The position numbers were made by a program, and so were the translations under genes. A stretch of DNA of 64,000 nucleotides, from the NCBI RefSeq assembly GCF_031323975.1, contig NZ_JAVIWS010000001.1, positions 1,302,001 to 1,366,000 of the forward strand, read 5' to 3'. The notes beneath the pieces are model-generated. The model had not been told where the DNA came from. It saw only the letters and a program-made list of their open reading frames with translations, and searched no databases. How positions within the stretch are numbered: the stretch's first letter is position 1; the number at the start of each line of letters is the position of its first letter. Source of the DNA: Escherichia ruysiae (lineage in GTDB: Bacteria > Pseudomonadota > Gammaproteobacteria > Enterobacterales > Enterobacteriaceae). Of this stretch, positions 52,017 through 61,436 are shown piece by piece.

Positions 52017-53078
52017 TTAATCCGGGAAGTTAATCACGACTTTGCCGCATTTGCCGCTTGCCATCAGCGCATAGGCATCACCAGCCTGTTCCAGCGAGAA
52101 GCGGTGGGTAATGGCGTTACGCGGCCATAGTTTCCAGTCGGTCAAATCGTGGGCGCATTTTTCCATATGGAATAAACTGGTTACCCAGGAGCCAATAATC
52201 CGCCGTTGATGATGCATCAGGTCGGCGCTAACCTCGAACTCCACTTTTCCGGTTTCTCCGATGTAGACCACGCGTCCCCAGTCGGCAGTGGATTGCAATG
52301 CCAGCAAACGACCTGCGGCATTACCGGAACAATCGAGCGCAACATCTGCGCCGCCGTGGGTGAGTTCAGCAATAATCTGCGGCAGACCTTCGGTGGTTGC
52401 TAAATAACCATGATCCATCACGCCTAACTGTTTCGCCATCGCCAGACGTTCCAGCAGCATATCAACGCCGATGATCCGTTTCGCACCACGACCTTTCGCC
52501 AGCATCATCGCCATCATGCCGACAGGCCCCAGACCGACCACCAGCACGTTATCGCTGCCAGAGACTTCGCCGCGCAAGATCCCTTCATACGCCGTGCCAA
52601 CGCCGCAACTGATAAACGCACCATCTTCGTAGCTCAACGCGTCCGGCAGGAGAATCAGGTCTTTTTCTTCCGCCAACAGATATTCGGCATGACCACCATC
52701 ACGCTGCCAGCCGTAAGCGGCTTTTCCTTCGCCAGTACAAGAAATAGGAAAACCGCGACGGCAGTTCGGGCAAAAACCACAGCCAGAAATGTGATACACC
52801 AGCACACGGTCGCCCTCTTTAAAATGGCGGCAACCCTGCCCCATCGCTACAATCTGCCCGCACGGTTCATGACCGTTGATAAATCCCTGGTATAACGGTT
52901 TATCGGGCGCCGCCGCCGTGGCGCGGTGTTGATGATAGATATAGTGGACATCGCTCCCGCAAATTCCGGAGGATTTCATTTTGAGCAGTACCTGGTTAAT
53001 CCCCGGCGTTGGCACCGCAACTTCCCGCAGATCGACGGTGGAATTTCCTGGTAAATAAGCTGCCAGCATCGTTTTCAT
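52017..53078 (-). CDS. yphC: Zinc-dependent alcohol/polyol dehydrogenase YphC
   Basis: A 353-residue medium-chain dehydrogenase. The catalytic zinc site is GICGSDVHY (Cys) with GHEPCGQIV (His-Glu). The structural zinc lobe is CGFCPNCRRGFPISC. The Rossmann NAD site is VLVVGLGPVGMMAM near residue 175. Sequence is closest in style to sorbitol or threonine dehydrogenases. The ATG giving MKTMLAAYLPG is chosen over an upstream ATG at 53111. Substrate probably the sugar imported by YphDEF, which is inference. Confidence 0.93.
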   Translation of the reverse strand: MKTMLAAYLPGNSTVDLREVAVPTPGINQVLLKMKSSGICGSDVHYIYHQHRATAAAPDKPLYQGFINGHEPCGQIVAMGQGCRHFKEGDRVLVYHISGCGFCPNCRRGFPISCTGEGKAAYGWQRDGGHAEYLLAEEKDLILLPDALSYEDGAFISCGVGTAYEGILRGEVSGSDNVLVVGLGPVGMMAMMLAKGRGAKRIIGVDMLLERLAMAKQLGVMDHGYLATTEGLPQIIAELTHGGADVALDCSGNAAGRLLALQSTADWGRVVYIGETGKVEFEVSADLMHHQRRIIGSWVTSLFHMEKCAHDLTDWKLWPRNAITHRFSLEQAGDAYALMASGKCGKVVINFPD

Positions 53079-53143
53079 AAATCCCTCATTAACAATACGA
53101 TTAATTTTCATCCCTGCCGCACCCGCGCCAGGGGCGTTAAGGT

Positions 53144-54142
53144 TTAGCGTTTCGCTTTAGTGCTTCGCTGGGTCAGCAAGATATTCGCCAGCACCGCCAC
53201 CACGATGATGACGCCGCGCACCACCTGCTGGAAAAAGGAGTTAATCCCGAGCAGCACCAGACCGTTACCGATTAGCGTAATCACCAGTACGCCAAGCAGC
53301 GTACCGAACAGCGAGCCACGACCGCCGGAAAGTGCCGTACCGCCGACCACGACCGCAGCAATGACATCAAACTCCAGACCGTTTGCGGCGCCTGCGTTAC
53401 CGGAACCGAGGCGGGCTGCCAACAAAATCCCGGTGACTGCCGCCAATACTCCCGAAAGAGTAAAGATAAGAATGCGCACCCGACGAACGTTAATGCCGCA
53501 CAACTGTGCCGCTGTGGCATTACCGCCAACAGCAAACACCGAGCGTCCGAAAGCGGTTTTACGGCTGATGAACACAAACAGCGCAAACAACACCATCATG
53601 ATCAGCGCGGATACCGGCACGCCGAGAAATTGCCCGCCCAGCCAGTCCAGCACCTCGTTTTCGTCAATTGGCACGGGCAGGGCGTTCGTCATAAACAAGC
53701 CCATTCCGCGCAGGGCGCTCCACAGCCCCAGCGTGGCAACGAAACTTGGCACGTTAAACACGCCGCGTAGCACCCCGGCCAGCGTTCCCATCAGCGCGCC
53801 TAACAGCAACACCAGCAGACACGCCACCGCCAGCGGAACGTCAAATTGCAGCAAAAATGCCAGGCACACCGAGACAAAGGCCACCATTGGCCCAACGCTG
53901 ACATCAATTTCACCGGAGATAATAATCAGCGTCATCGCCCAGGCGGCGATCCCGATGGTGGCGGCATCACGCAGCACGTTCATTTGGTTATTCAATGAGA
54001 TAAAGCCAGGCGCGTTCAGGGAGAAGACCAGATAAAGAATGGCAATCACCACCAGCAAACCGATCTCATTAATATGGCGACTGACAAATTGTTTGAGCGA
54101 GACGCTCTTGCCCTGCGGCAATGGTAATGACGAAGCAGACAT
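53144..54142 (-). CDS. yphD: Sugar ABC transporter permease YphD
   Basis: A 332-residue membrane protein of the RbsC/AraH permease family with about 8-10 helices. It has the characteristic cytoplasmic-loop region GEIDVSVGPMVAFVSV and the C-terminal GTALSGGRGSLFGTLLGVL. Partner of YphE and YphF. It is 24 bp after yphE. Confidence 0.94.
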   Translation of the reverse strand: MSASSLPLPQGKSVSLKQFVSRHINEIGLLVVIAILYLVFSLNAPGFISLNNQMNVLRDAATIGIAAWAMTLIIISGEIDVSVGPMVAFVSVCLAFLLQFDVPLAVACLLVLLLGALMGTLAGVLRGVFNVPSFVATLGLWSALRGMGLFMTNALPVPIDENEVLDWLGGQFLGVPVSALIMMVLFALFVFISRKTAFGRSVFAVGGNATAAQLCGINVRRVRILIFTLSGVLAAVTGILLAARLGSGNAGAANGLEFDVIAAVVVGGTALSGGRGSLFGTLLGVLVITLIGNGLVLLGINSFFQQVVRGVIIVVAVLANILLTQRSTKAKR

Positions 54143-54166
54143 CTTCAGGTTCCTCGGTAAAATTCA

Positions 54167-55678
54167 TCAGTGCACAGACAGAATGGCGGACATCAGCTCA
54201 TCCACATTGACCGGCGAGTGAAACTCCTGCGAGAACGTACCGTGCTGTAATAACAAGATGCGGTCGCACACCAGCGGCAATTCCTCCACTTCACTGGAGA
54301 TAAACACCACGCTTTTCCCTTCGGCGGCCAGCTCGCGGACAATCCGGTAGATCTGCTGTTTGGCTTCGATATCGACGCCGCGCGTTGGCTCGTCGAGCAA
54401 TAAAATCTGGCTGGCGGCATAGACCCAACGACCAATCACCACTTTTTGCTGATTGCCGCCAGAAAGCGTGCCAATAGGCGTTTCGCTACTGGCAGCCTTG
54501 ACCGTCATCCGCTGCATCACCTCTTCGGTCAGGCGACGGATGGTGGACCATTGCAGCACGCCGTTCGCGCTGATTTTTTGCCGATTGGTCAGCACCGTAT
54601 TTTCATCAACGCCCAGCCAGGGAATGATCCCCGCTTCTTTGCGATTTTCTGGGGTATAGCCAATGCCGCGTTTCAGCATGTCACCGTAATCGGGGCGCGT
54701 GATTTTCTCGCCGTTGATAACAATTTCGCCCTGCTCATACGCTTCCAGCCCAACAATCGCTTTCAGCAACTCACTGCGCCCAGCCCCCAGCAGGCCAGCA
54801 ATGCCAAGCACTTCGCCACGACGCAGGGAAAAACTGATCTCCGTAAGTTTGGGTCTGTGGCGTAACGCGCGGACTTCCAGCACGGCCTGCTCTGCAATGT
54901 CCTGAGCGACAACCGGCGCAATATCAACGTGATCGCGCCCGAGCATCAGCGACACAATATGACGCGTGGAGGTATTTTCGAGCATTACATCGCCCGCCAC
55001 CTGACCATCGCGCATGACTGTGGCACAGGAAGCGATGCGGCGAATTTCTTCCATCCGGTGGCTGACATAAATCACCGCCACGCCCAGTGCCGACATCTTT
55101 TTCACGGCGCTGATCACCAGTTCAACTTCCGCACTGGCAAGTGAACTGGTAGGTTCATCAAGAATGACCACGCGCGGCTCGCCCTTCATCACCCGCGCAA
55201 TTTCCACCAGTTGCTTTTGCGCCGGGCTTAGCGTTGAAACAAGTTGTTCAGGGCTAACATCAACACCCAGCGCCTGTAAGCAACGTTGGGCATCCTGCGC
55301 CATTTGCGGATAATCAATCATGCCGTTGCGGCGGGGCCACTGACCGAGACAGAGGTTTTCCGCCACCGTCAGCCCTTCCACCAGACTTAATTCCTGATAA
55401 ACCGCACGTACCCCCAGTTCAGCGGCACGGCGAGTCAGCGTAGCTTCGTCACCTGCCAGTCGCGTCTCGCCAATCCAGATATCACCGCTGTCCGGACGTT
55501 CGCTGCCGGTAAGCATTCGAATGAGGGTCGATTTGCCCGCGCCGTTTTTACCTAACAACGCGCGAACTTCGCCTTTATTGAGCGTGAAGTTAACGTTATC
55601 CAACGCAACGACGCCGGGATAACGCTTATTTCCTGCCACCATTTTTGCTACCGGAACTGCCTCTGTTGCCGTGAACAT
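54167..55678 (-). CDS. yphE: Sugar ABC transporter ATP-binding protein YphE
   Basis: A 503-residue fused double ATPase of the RbsA/AraG class. First domain: Walker A LLGKNGAGKST near residue 43, signature LSPAQKQLVEIARVM, Walker B VVILDEPTSSL. Second domain: the degenerate Walker A IAGLLGAGRSEL typical of this class, LSGGNQQKVVIGRW near 407 and ILLLDEPTRGVD. It energises uptake through YphD. Confidence 0.95.
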   Translation of the reverse strand: MFTATEAVPVAKMVAGNKRYPGVVALDNVNFTLNKGEVRALLGKNGAGKSTLIRMLTGSERPDSGDIWIGETRLAGDEATLTRRAAELGVRAVYQELSLVEGLTVAENLCLGQWPRRNGMIDYPQMAQDAQRCLQALGVDVSPEQLVSTLSPAQKQLVEIARVMKGEPRVVILDEPTSSLASAEVELVISAVKKMSALGVAVIYVSHRMEEIRRIASCATVMRDGQVAGDVMLENTSTRHIVSLMLGRDHVDIAPVVAQDIAEQAVLEVRALRHRPKLTEISFSLRRGEVLGIAGLLGAGRSELLKAIVGLEAYEQGEIVINGEKITRPDYGDMLKRGIGYTPENRKEAGIIPWLGVDENTVLTNRQKISANGVLQWSTIRRLTEEVMQRMTVKAASSETPIGTLSGGNQQKVVIGRWVYAASQILLLDEPTRGVDIEAKQQIYRIVRELAAEGKSVVFISSEVEELPLVCDRILLLQHGTFSQEFHSPVNVDELMSAILSVH

Positions 55679-55700
55679 AGGAACCTCTGCGAATCAGCTA

Positions 55701-56684
55701 TTAGGGCAGACCATCAACGTGCGTTGCCAGCCACTGTTTACCGTCTTCCGTTTTGGTATAGAGGTCGATAGGCACCTGAATCACTTTTTCACCGTCGGCT
55801 TGTTTATTGATAACTTTCAATGTTTGCGCGAAAACAGCATTGCCCATTTTCTTACCGGAAATATCCACCACCGCTTTCAGCACCTGGTTGTTTTCCAGTT
55901 CCTGAGCAATTTCAGTGGTCATATCCGAACCGAAAACAGCAATTTTTCCGGTCTGATTTTGATTACGTACCGCTTTTACCGCACCGAGTGTCGCACCGCC
56001 CGATTCCCCCATAATGGCGTTGAGATCCGGCGTGGAGATAATCAGTTTTTCACCAACGGAAATCGCTTTATCTAAAACAGTCCCTTCCTGATTAGCGACA
56101 ATTTGTGCGCCGGGAACCCGGGCTTTTAATACTTCTTCAAATCCTTTACGACGTTGCACACAAACTTCAAAGGCTTCGCAATTGATGACGGCAATTTTTG
56201 GCTGGTCAATTTTATTGGCAATAAAATAATCGGCGGCAGCGTTACCCAGTTTTTTACCAAATTCCAGCGGATCACCGACCAGATACGCCGAGACATATTT
56301 ATCGACACCTTTTTGATTAATACAGGTGTTGTAGCAAATCACCGGAATACCCGCCTCACTGGCGCGACGAACGGTGCGACTGCTGCCATTTTCAGAAACA
56401 GCAGACAAAATAATGGCATCGACATTACGCGCCACAAGCGTATCAACAAATGTACTTTCTTTCGAAATATCGCCCTGGGCGTTAGTTTCTATTAACTGAA
56501 CCTGTACTGAAGAATCTTTTGCTGCATCCTGAACACCCTGACGCACACCGGCATAATATCCCTGAGTATCAAGATATATTGCGCCAATGGTCATTTCTTT
56601 TTCCGCAGCCCTGGCAAATAGGGCGCTACCTAATAGCGTAGCCATTAAAATTATATTACGGGTTGTTCTCATTTTTTTAGGCAT
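55701..56684 (-). CDS. yphF: Sugar ABC transporter periplasmic binding protein YphF
   Basis: A 327-residue ribose-type (peripla_BP_4) substrate-binding protein. A signal peptide runs to about residue 26 (MATLLGSALFARA-A). Conserved NCEAFEVCVQRRKGFEE and AIMGESGGATLGAVKA line the hinge and pocket region. It contains several cysteines, unusual for this family (CYNTCINQ, NCEAFEVC), which could form disulfides. It is 22 bp before yphE. Confidence 0.94.
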   Translation of the reverse strand: MPKKMRTTRNIILMATLLGSALFARAAEKEMTIGAIYLDTQGYYAGVRQGVQDAAKDSSVQVQLIETNAQGDISKESTFVDTLVARNVDAIILSAVSENGSSRTVRRASEAGIPVICYNTCINQKGVDKYVSAYLVGDPLEFGKKLGNAAADYFIANKIDQPKIAVINCEAFEVCVQRRKGFEEVLKARVPGAQIVANQEGTVLDKAISVGEKLIISTPDLNAIMGESGGATLGAVKAVRNQNQTGKIAVFGSDMTTEIAQELENNQVLKAVVDISGKKMGNAVFAQTLKVINKQADGEKVIQVPIDLYTKTEDGKQWLATHVDGLP

Positions 56685-56738
56685 AGAGCCTCCTGTAGGG
56701 TTTTTATTTACAACAGCTTATTTTAATTATTTAGTGAT

Positions 56739-56759
56739 GAGCGGCAGCGCGTGCCGCTC
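56739..56759 (-). other. Hairpin in the yphG-yphF spacer
   Basis: GAGCGGCA/TGCCGCTC 8-bp stem with a 5-nt loop, 21 bases past the yphG stop. The A/T-rich sequence after it on the minus strand lacks a solid U-run; it may be an mRNA-processing or attenuating hairpin that sets the yphG to yphFED ratio. Confidence 0.5.
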
Positions 56760-56780
56760 AAAGATTACAGTTAATAGGGT

Positions 56781-59700
56781 TTAGTGAACGTAGTTAAAAA
56801 TAAAAGGCATCACGGTAGTGAATAATGCTGCTTTCGGCCAGGCCGGATTAATCGCCGTCAATTCAGCGCGAACAGATTCATATTGCGCAATCTCCCCTAA
56901 TCCCGCTGCCGCCAGCATCGCCACCATCAGGCATTTTTCTTTATGCTGCTGTTGTAAATCGCCATACAGCGACAATAAATCAGGTTGTGAAACAGCGAAG
57001 AAATCCGCTTCGATACTGGTTTTCGCCATCTCTTGCGCCCACTGTTTCATTTCAGTAAACAGTTGCTGTGCAGTTTGCTTTTCACCCAGCAGTCGCAGCG
57101 CCATCCCTTGCCAGAAGAGATAATCAACTGGCTGATCGTTGTAATAACTGTGGATATTGATGGTGCGATCGCCGGTCGCCGCCAGGCGTAAACAACACGT
57201 CGCCTCAACTTCATCACCCTGTGCTTTGGCGCATACTGCCTGCCAGAACCAGATGTCGTTATCAGTCTGCCCCGGTAGTCGGCCTTCGCTCAAATTCTCC
57301 GGATAATGCAGCGCGGCATGAAGCAGTTCGCTGGCCTGCTGCGGCTCTCTGGCATCAAGATGTTGCCAGGCGCGTAACAACTGGTTGAGGATAAACTGAC
57401 TGGTCACCTTCCCTTCCCCGCCTTCCCACGGGTGGAATTTGCGCGTGGCGAGAATGTCCGCCGCTTTGTTTGCCTGACCGGTGAGATGCCACAAATTGAG
57501 CAGTTCTGCGGTCATGTCGTCGCGTTTCAGGGCAATTGCCAGATTATTTTCCAGACGCGCCAGCCGTTTCTCCGGTGCGGCTCCGATTAACTTATCCAGC
57601 AAATCCCGTTCGAAAAGCAGACGTGCATCCTGCGGCGCAAGTTGATAAGCATTATCAAGATAACGGGCGGCCTGTTCATAATCATGCTGCTTATTCCACG
57701 CATGGATCGCTAACCCGCGCCAGCCGTCGGCAAACTCCGGCGTCATCTCTACGCAACGTTGCCATAACGCTATCGCTTTGCCATAACTGCACTTGTTGTA
57801 GTGGAAACAGGCCAGTAAATGACGGGCGAACCAGCACTCTTCAATACTCTCCAGTGCCGCGACTTCTTCCAGCGTATTAGGGAAACGAACAAACTTCGGG
57901 AACACGTCAATGGCTTTCGCAATCAATTCGCCGCGCTCAGCTTTCGGCAACAAACTGGCTTGCAGATAAAGCGGCAGCGTTCGCTGGCAGTCCAGAGCGT
58001 TCAGCATCTCTGCCGCCAGAGCGGGCATTCCCCAGTTAATCAGTTGCCCGGCGGTCATCAGGGCGTTAACGTCACGCCCCTGACACAGACCACGCCACTG
58101 CGTGAGGGCAGACTCGGTACGACCATCGAACCAGTTCAGCCACCACAAGGTGGTGTTCAGCGGGTAATCGCGCAGCAGTTTCTCACGCTGTAAACGCGCA
58201 TTGTCCTGACGACCGCTTAACACCAGCAGCAGATTATGGAGGCACAGCACTTGTTGATTGGTTGGGCAGGCGCGCAGACTTTGTTGGCAAAAATCCAGCC
58301 CTGCATCGAAGTTGCCATTACGCGCCGCCAGCCGTGCCAGACCGTAATAGCCCCCCGCTTTACTGTTGCCGCTCCAGACCGCTCGCCAGAAATCCTCTTC
58401 GGCTTGTTGATATTGTCCCTGACGCTCATACGCACTGGCGCGGATCAAACTGGCTTGCCCACACTGCGGGTTTTTGTTCAGCGCATGTGCGCGTTTCAGC
58501 GCCTGAGTGGCATACGCCACCGCTTGCAGGAAATCGGCACGGTTATATTCCAGCATCGCCAGCGCCAGGTTACAGCGATAATCCAGCGGGTCCAGCGCCA
58601 CGCCGCGCAGGTAGTAATCGAACGGTGAACGGCTGGCGTGATGATATTGCTCCAGATGCTGACCGATAAACCAGGCTTCATCTGTACTGGTAATGCCTTG
58701 TGCTGCCAGTGGTGCTTTGGCGACGTCCGGCAGCGGCAACTCTTGTGGCTGATGTTCCTGATAACTCAGTACAATATTGCCATCCGCATCGGAAAGTTCG
58801 ATGGTCATTCTGTCCGGATCAATACCGTGCAACACACCCTGGATGGCGGTCGCTGGCGTCAGGGCAACGGCATCATCAAGTAACGCTTCGCGCTTGCCTA
58901 TTTCACGGATCGCCAGTCGGTATCCGTTCAACGGGGAGATGGCATACAGCCCCCACTCAATCCCCCGCTCGCTACGCTGTAATTTAATTACCGCATCGCG
59001 GGAGGCGTTTTGCACCATGCCCAGAGAATGGTAAGGCAGGAAATACTGCTCAAAACGCTTCTCTTCGTAAGCATCAAGCCAGGTAAAATCGGGCTGGTTA
59101 TCGGCAAAAATGCCGGTCATCAGCTCGATATACGGACCGTTATTGTCGGTCAGACTCTTATCCCATGCCTGACCAAATTCACTGTGTCCCCAGCTCCACT
59201 GTTTTTTACCCGGCGCAATGTGGTGGTTGGCAACGTGTAATAAACCGCCATCTTCATCGTGACACCACGCACCAACAAAATCGTACTGCGATTTTTCTGC
59301 CATATATGAGGTAGGAACAGGCACGTTTTTATAACGCGAAATGTCCACGCCGGCGGAGTAGTCCACTTTGTAGTAGGTGCCGGTGGCGATGGGAAAAGCA
59401 GACACTGCCCGTTTGCCGTGATCAAACACCGCAGTCACATCGGGCGGGAAAACGCTCTGATGCCCTTCCCCCCCTTTCACTGCCGGGTTGGCCCACCACA
59501 AGAAATGACGCGGCGTGGCGTTGCCGTTATAGACGCGGCTGGCGATTTCCAGCGCCGCACGGTCAGGGCGCAGCGTGAAGCCGGTCATCACCTGTAGACC
59601 GTGCATCGGCTCCGTTTCGCCAACCCATACAGTCTGTGCGCCGTCTTCATGGGCTTCAATGGTGAAATCGACGGGCATAAAGGTCGTCGGGCGATGATGT

Positions 59701-60062
59701 TGCGGCCAGTTAAACTCAATCCCGCCGGAAATCCACGGCCCTAGCAGCCCCACCAGCGCAGGTTTAATGACTTCATTGTGATAGACAAAATCGCGCTGTT
59801 TCACTTTATCCCACGCGCGATGCACCCGACCGCCCAGCTCCGGCAGGATCATCACTTTGATGTAGTCGTTTTCCAGCCACACTGCCTGCCAGGATTTCAG
59901 GGTTTTCTGCTCATTCAACGTATCGGTCACGCCGTAGGGATAAACCGCGCCGGACGATCCCTGATAAACGCGATTTTCCAGGAACATGGGATGTATATCC
60001 TGCGGCCCGGTTTCATAGGTCGGGATCTCAACGCGCTCTTGCCACACTTTTACTGGAGTCAT
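56781..60062 (-). CDS. yphG: DUF5107/TPR protein YphG
   Basis: A 1093-residue cytoplasmic protein. I chose the ATG at 60062, with GAGGGCACC upstream, over an ATG at 60155 that would overlap the promoter. The N-terminal ~400 residues are a DUF5107 domain, a galactose-mutarotase-like beta-sandwich (LPELGGRVHRAWDKV, WPQHHRPTTFMPVDF). The C-terminal ~600 residues are TPR repeats (DYRCNLALAMLEYNRADF, AYERQGQYQQAEEDFWRAVW). It has no signal peptide or transmembrane helix. As first gene of the yph operon and probable mutarotase homologue it likely acts on the imported carbohydrate; no activity is established. DUF5107-TPR proteins of this size occur next to sugar operons in other bacteria. Confidence 0.9.
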   Translation of the reverse strand: MTPVKVWQERVEIPTYETGPQDIHPMFLENRVYQGSSGAVYPYGVTDTLNEQKTLKSWQAVWLENDYIKVMILPELGGRVHRAWDKVKQRDFVYHNEVIKPALVGLLGPWISGGIEFNWPQHHRPTTFMPVDFTIEAHEDGAQTVWVGETEPMHGLQVMTGFTLRPDRAALEIASRVYNGNATPRHFLWWANPAVKGGEGHQSVFPPDVTAVFDHGKRAVSAFPIATGTYYKVDYSAGVDISRYKNVPVPTSYMAEKSQYDFVGAWCHDEDGGLLHVANHHIAPGKKQWSWGHSEFGQAWDKSLTDNNGPYIELMTGIFADNQPDFTWLDAYEEKRFEQYFLPYHSLGMVQNASRDAVIKLQRSERGIEWGLYAISPLNGYRLAIREIGKREALLDDAVALTPATAIQGVLHGIDPDRMTIELSDADGNIVLSYQEHQPQELPLPDVAKAPLAAQGITSTDEAWFIGQHLEQYHHASRSPFDYYLRGVALDPLDYRCNLALAMLEYNRADFLQAVAYATQALKRAHALNKNPQCGQASLIRASAYERQGQYQQAEEDFWRAVWSGNSKAGGYYGLARLAARNGNFDAGLDFCQQSLRACPTNQQVLCLHNLLLVLSGRQDNARLQREKLLRDYPLNTTLWWLNWFDGRTESALTQWRGLCQGRDVNALMTAGQLINWGMPALAAEMLNALDCQRTLPLYLQASLLPKAERGELIAKAIDVFPKFVRFPNTLEEVAALESIEECWFARHLLACFHYNKCSYGKAIALWQRCVEMTPEFADGWRGLAIHAWNKQHDYEQAARYLDNAYQLAPQDARLLFERDLLDKLIGAAPEKRLARLENNLAIALKRDDMTAELLNLWHLTGQANKAADILATRKFHPWEGGEGKVTSQFILNQLLRAWQHLDAREPQQASELLHAALHYPENLSEGRLPGQTDNDIWFWQAVCAKAQGDEVEATCCLRLAATGDRTINIHSYYNDQPVDYLFWQGMALRLLGEKQTAQQLFTEMKQWAQEMAKTSIEADFFAVSQPDLLSLYGDLQQQHKEKCLMVAMLAAAGLGEIAQYESVRAELTAINPAWPKAALFTTVMPFIFNYVH

Positions 60063-60158
60063 GGTGCCCTCAATATTAACAAGACATACTGAATTAAAAG
60101 ATTTGTGGCAGTGTATTGAACAATCTGGCAATGTTTTCGCGGAATAATCACGCAATTA

Positions 60159-60175
60159 ACTAAACAAGGTTTAGT
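60159..60175. promoter_or_regulatory. Palindrome at the yphH start, candidate YphH operator
   Basis: ACTAAAC-AAG-GTTTAGT is a perfect 7+3+7 inverted repeat. It ends five bases before the yphH ATG and lies about 100 bp upstream of yphG. ROK repressors such as NagC and Mlc bind A/T-rich dyads. Autoregulation of yphH is the simplest reading. Confidence 0.45.
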
Positions 60176-60179
60176 GAAG

Positions 60180-61373
60180 ATGAGAGCCTGCATTAACAAT
60201 CAACAGATCCGCCACCATAACAAATGCGTGATTCTGGAACTGCTGTACCGGCAAAAACGCGCCAATAAATCGACGCTCGCCCGGCTGGCGCAAATTTCGA
60301 TTCCGGCGGTCAGTAACATTTTGCAGGAGCTGGAAAACGAAAAGCGGGTGGTGAATATCGACGATGAAAGCCAGACGCGCGGGCATAGTAGCGGCACATG
60401 GCTGATTGCGCCGGATGGCGACTGGACGCTGTGCCTGAACGTTACGCCCACCAGCATTGAGTGCCAGGTCGCTAATGCCTGTTTAAGTCCGAAAGGTGTA
60501 TTTGAATATTTACAGATTGATGCACCGACGCCGCAGGCTCTGCTGTCCGAAATCGAAAAATGCTGGCATCGCCACCGTAAATTGTGGCCGGGTCGTACCA
60601 TCAATCTGGCGCTGGCAATCCACGGTCAGGTTGATCCAGTGACCGGTGTGTCGCAAACCATGCCGCAAGCGCCGTGGACTACGCCGGTTGAGGTGAAGTA
60701 TCTGCTGGAAGAGAAGCTCGGCATTCGGGTGATGGTCGATAATGACTGTGTGATGCTGGCGCTGGCGGAGAAATGGCAAAATAATTCGCAGGGACGGGAT
60801 TTCTGCGTAATCAACGTTGATTACGGCATTGGCTCGTCGTTCGTGATTAACGAGCAAATTTATCGCGGCAGTCTGTATGGCAGCGGACAGATTGGTCACA
60901 CCATCGTTAACCCGGATGGCGTCGCCTGCGACTGCGGGCGTTATGGCTGTCTGGAAACCGTCGCCTCGTTAAGCGCATTTAAAAAGCAGGCGCGGGTATG
61001 GCTAAAATCACAACCGGTTAATACTCAGCTTGATCCCGAAAAACTGACTACCGCGCAATTAATCGCTGCCTGGCAGAGCGGAGAACCGTGGGTCACCAGT
61101 TGGGTTGACCGCTCTGCCAACGCTATAGGATTGAGTCTGTATAACTTCCTCAACATCCTCAATATTAATCAGATTTGGTTGTATGGTCGCAGTTGCGCCT
61201 TTGGCGAGAACTGGCTTAATACCATAATTCGCCAGACGGGATTTAACCCGTTCGACCGCGACGAAGGGCCGAGCGTAAAAGCGACACAGATTGGCTTCGG
61301 GCAATTAAGCCGCGCACAACAGGTGCTGGGGATTGGCTATTTGTATGTTGAGGCGCAGTTACGACAGATTTGA
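60180..61373 (+). CDS. yphH: ROK-family transcriptional regulator YphH
   Basis: A 397-residue NagC/XylR-type regulator. An N-terminal winged helix (STLARLAQISIPAVSNILQEL) is followed by a ROK domain with the zinc motif CDCGRYGCLE near residue 250 and VNVDYGIGSSFV-type phosphate loop. The intact ROK zinc site suggests sugar sensing. It is divergent from yphGFEDCB and is their likely local repressor. The ATG at 60180 gives the usual length; a GTG at 60174 is the alternative. Confidence 0.93.
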   Translation: MRACINNQQIRHHNKCVILELLYRQKRANKSTLARLAQISIPAVSNILQELENEKRVVNIDDESQTRGHSSGTWLIAPDGDWTLCLNVTPTSIECQVANACLSPKGVFEYLQIDAPTPQALLSEIEKCWHRHRKLWPGRTINLALAIHGQVDPVTGVSQTMPQAPWTTPVEVKYLLEEKLGIRVMVDNDCVMLALAEKWQNNSQGRDFCVINVDYGIGSSFVINEQIYRGSLYGSGQIGHTIVNPDGVACDCGRYGCLETVASLSAFKKQARVWLKSQPVNTQLDPEKLTTAQLIAAWQSGEPWVTSWVDRSANAIGLSLYNFLNILNINQIWLYGRSCAFGENWLNTIIRQTGFNPFDRDEGPSVKATQIGFGQLSRAQQVLGIGYLYVEAQLRQI

Positions 61374-61387
61374 TGGTGTGATAACGT

Positions 61388-61415
61388 AAAAAGGCTTCCC
61401 GGAGGAAGCCTTTTT
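61388..61415. terminator. Bidirectional terminator between yphH and glyA
   Basis: A 12-bp stem (AAAAAGGCTTCC at 61388-61399 with GGAAGCCTTTTT at 61404-61415) and a 4-nt loop. T-runs on both strands can terminate yphH and glyA. Confidence 0.85.
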
Positions 61416-61436
61416 TCAACAGATTAACCGTTTCGC

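Noticed and set aside
53160..54035. 291-residue Ser/Thr/Pro-rich frame antisense to yphD
   Set aside because: Complement of a hydrophobic-codon-rich membrane gene; composition is that of a mirror frame.
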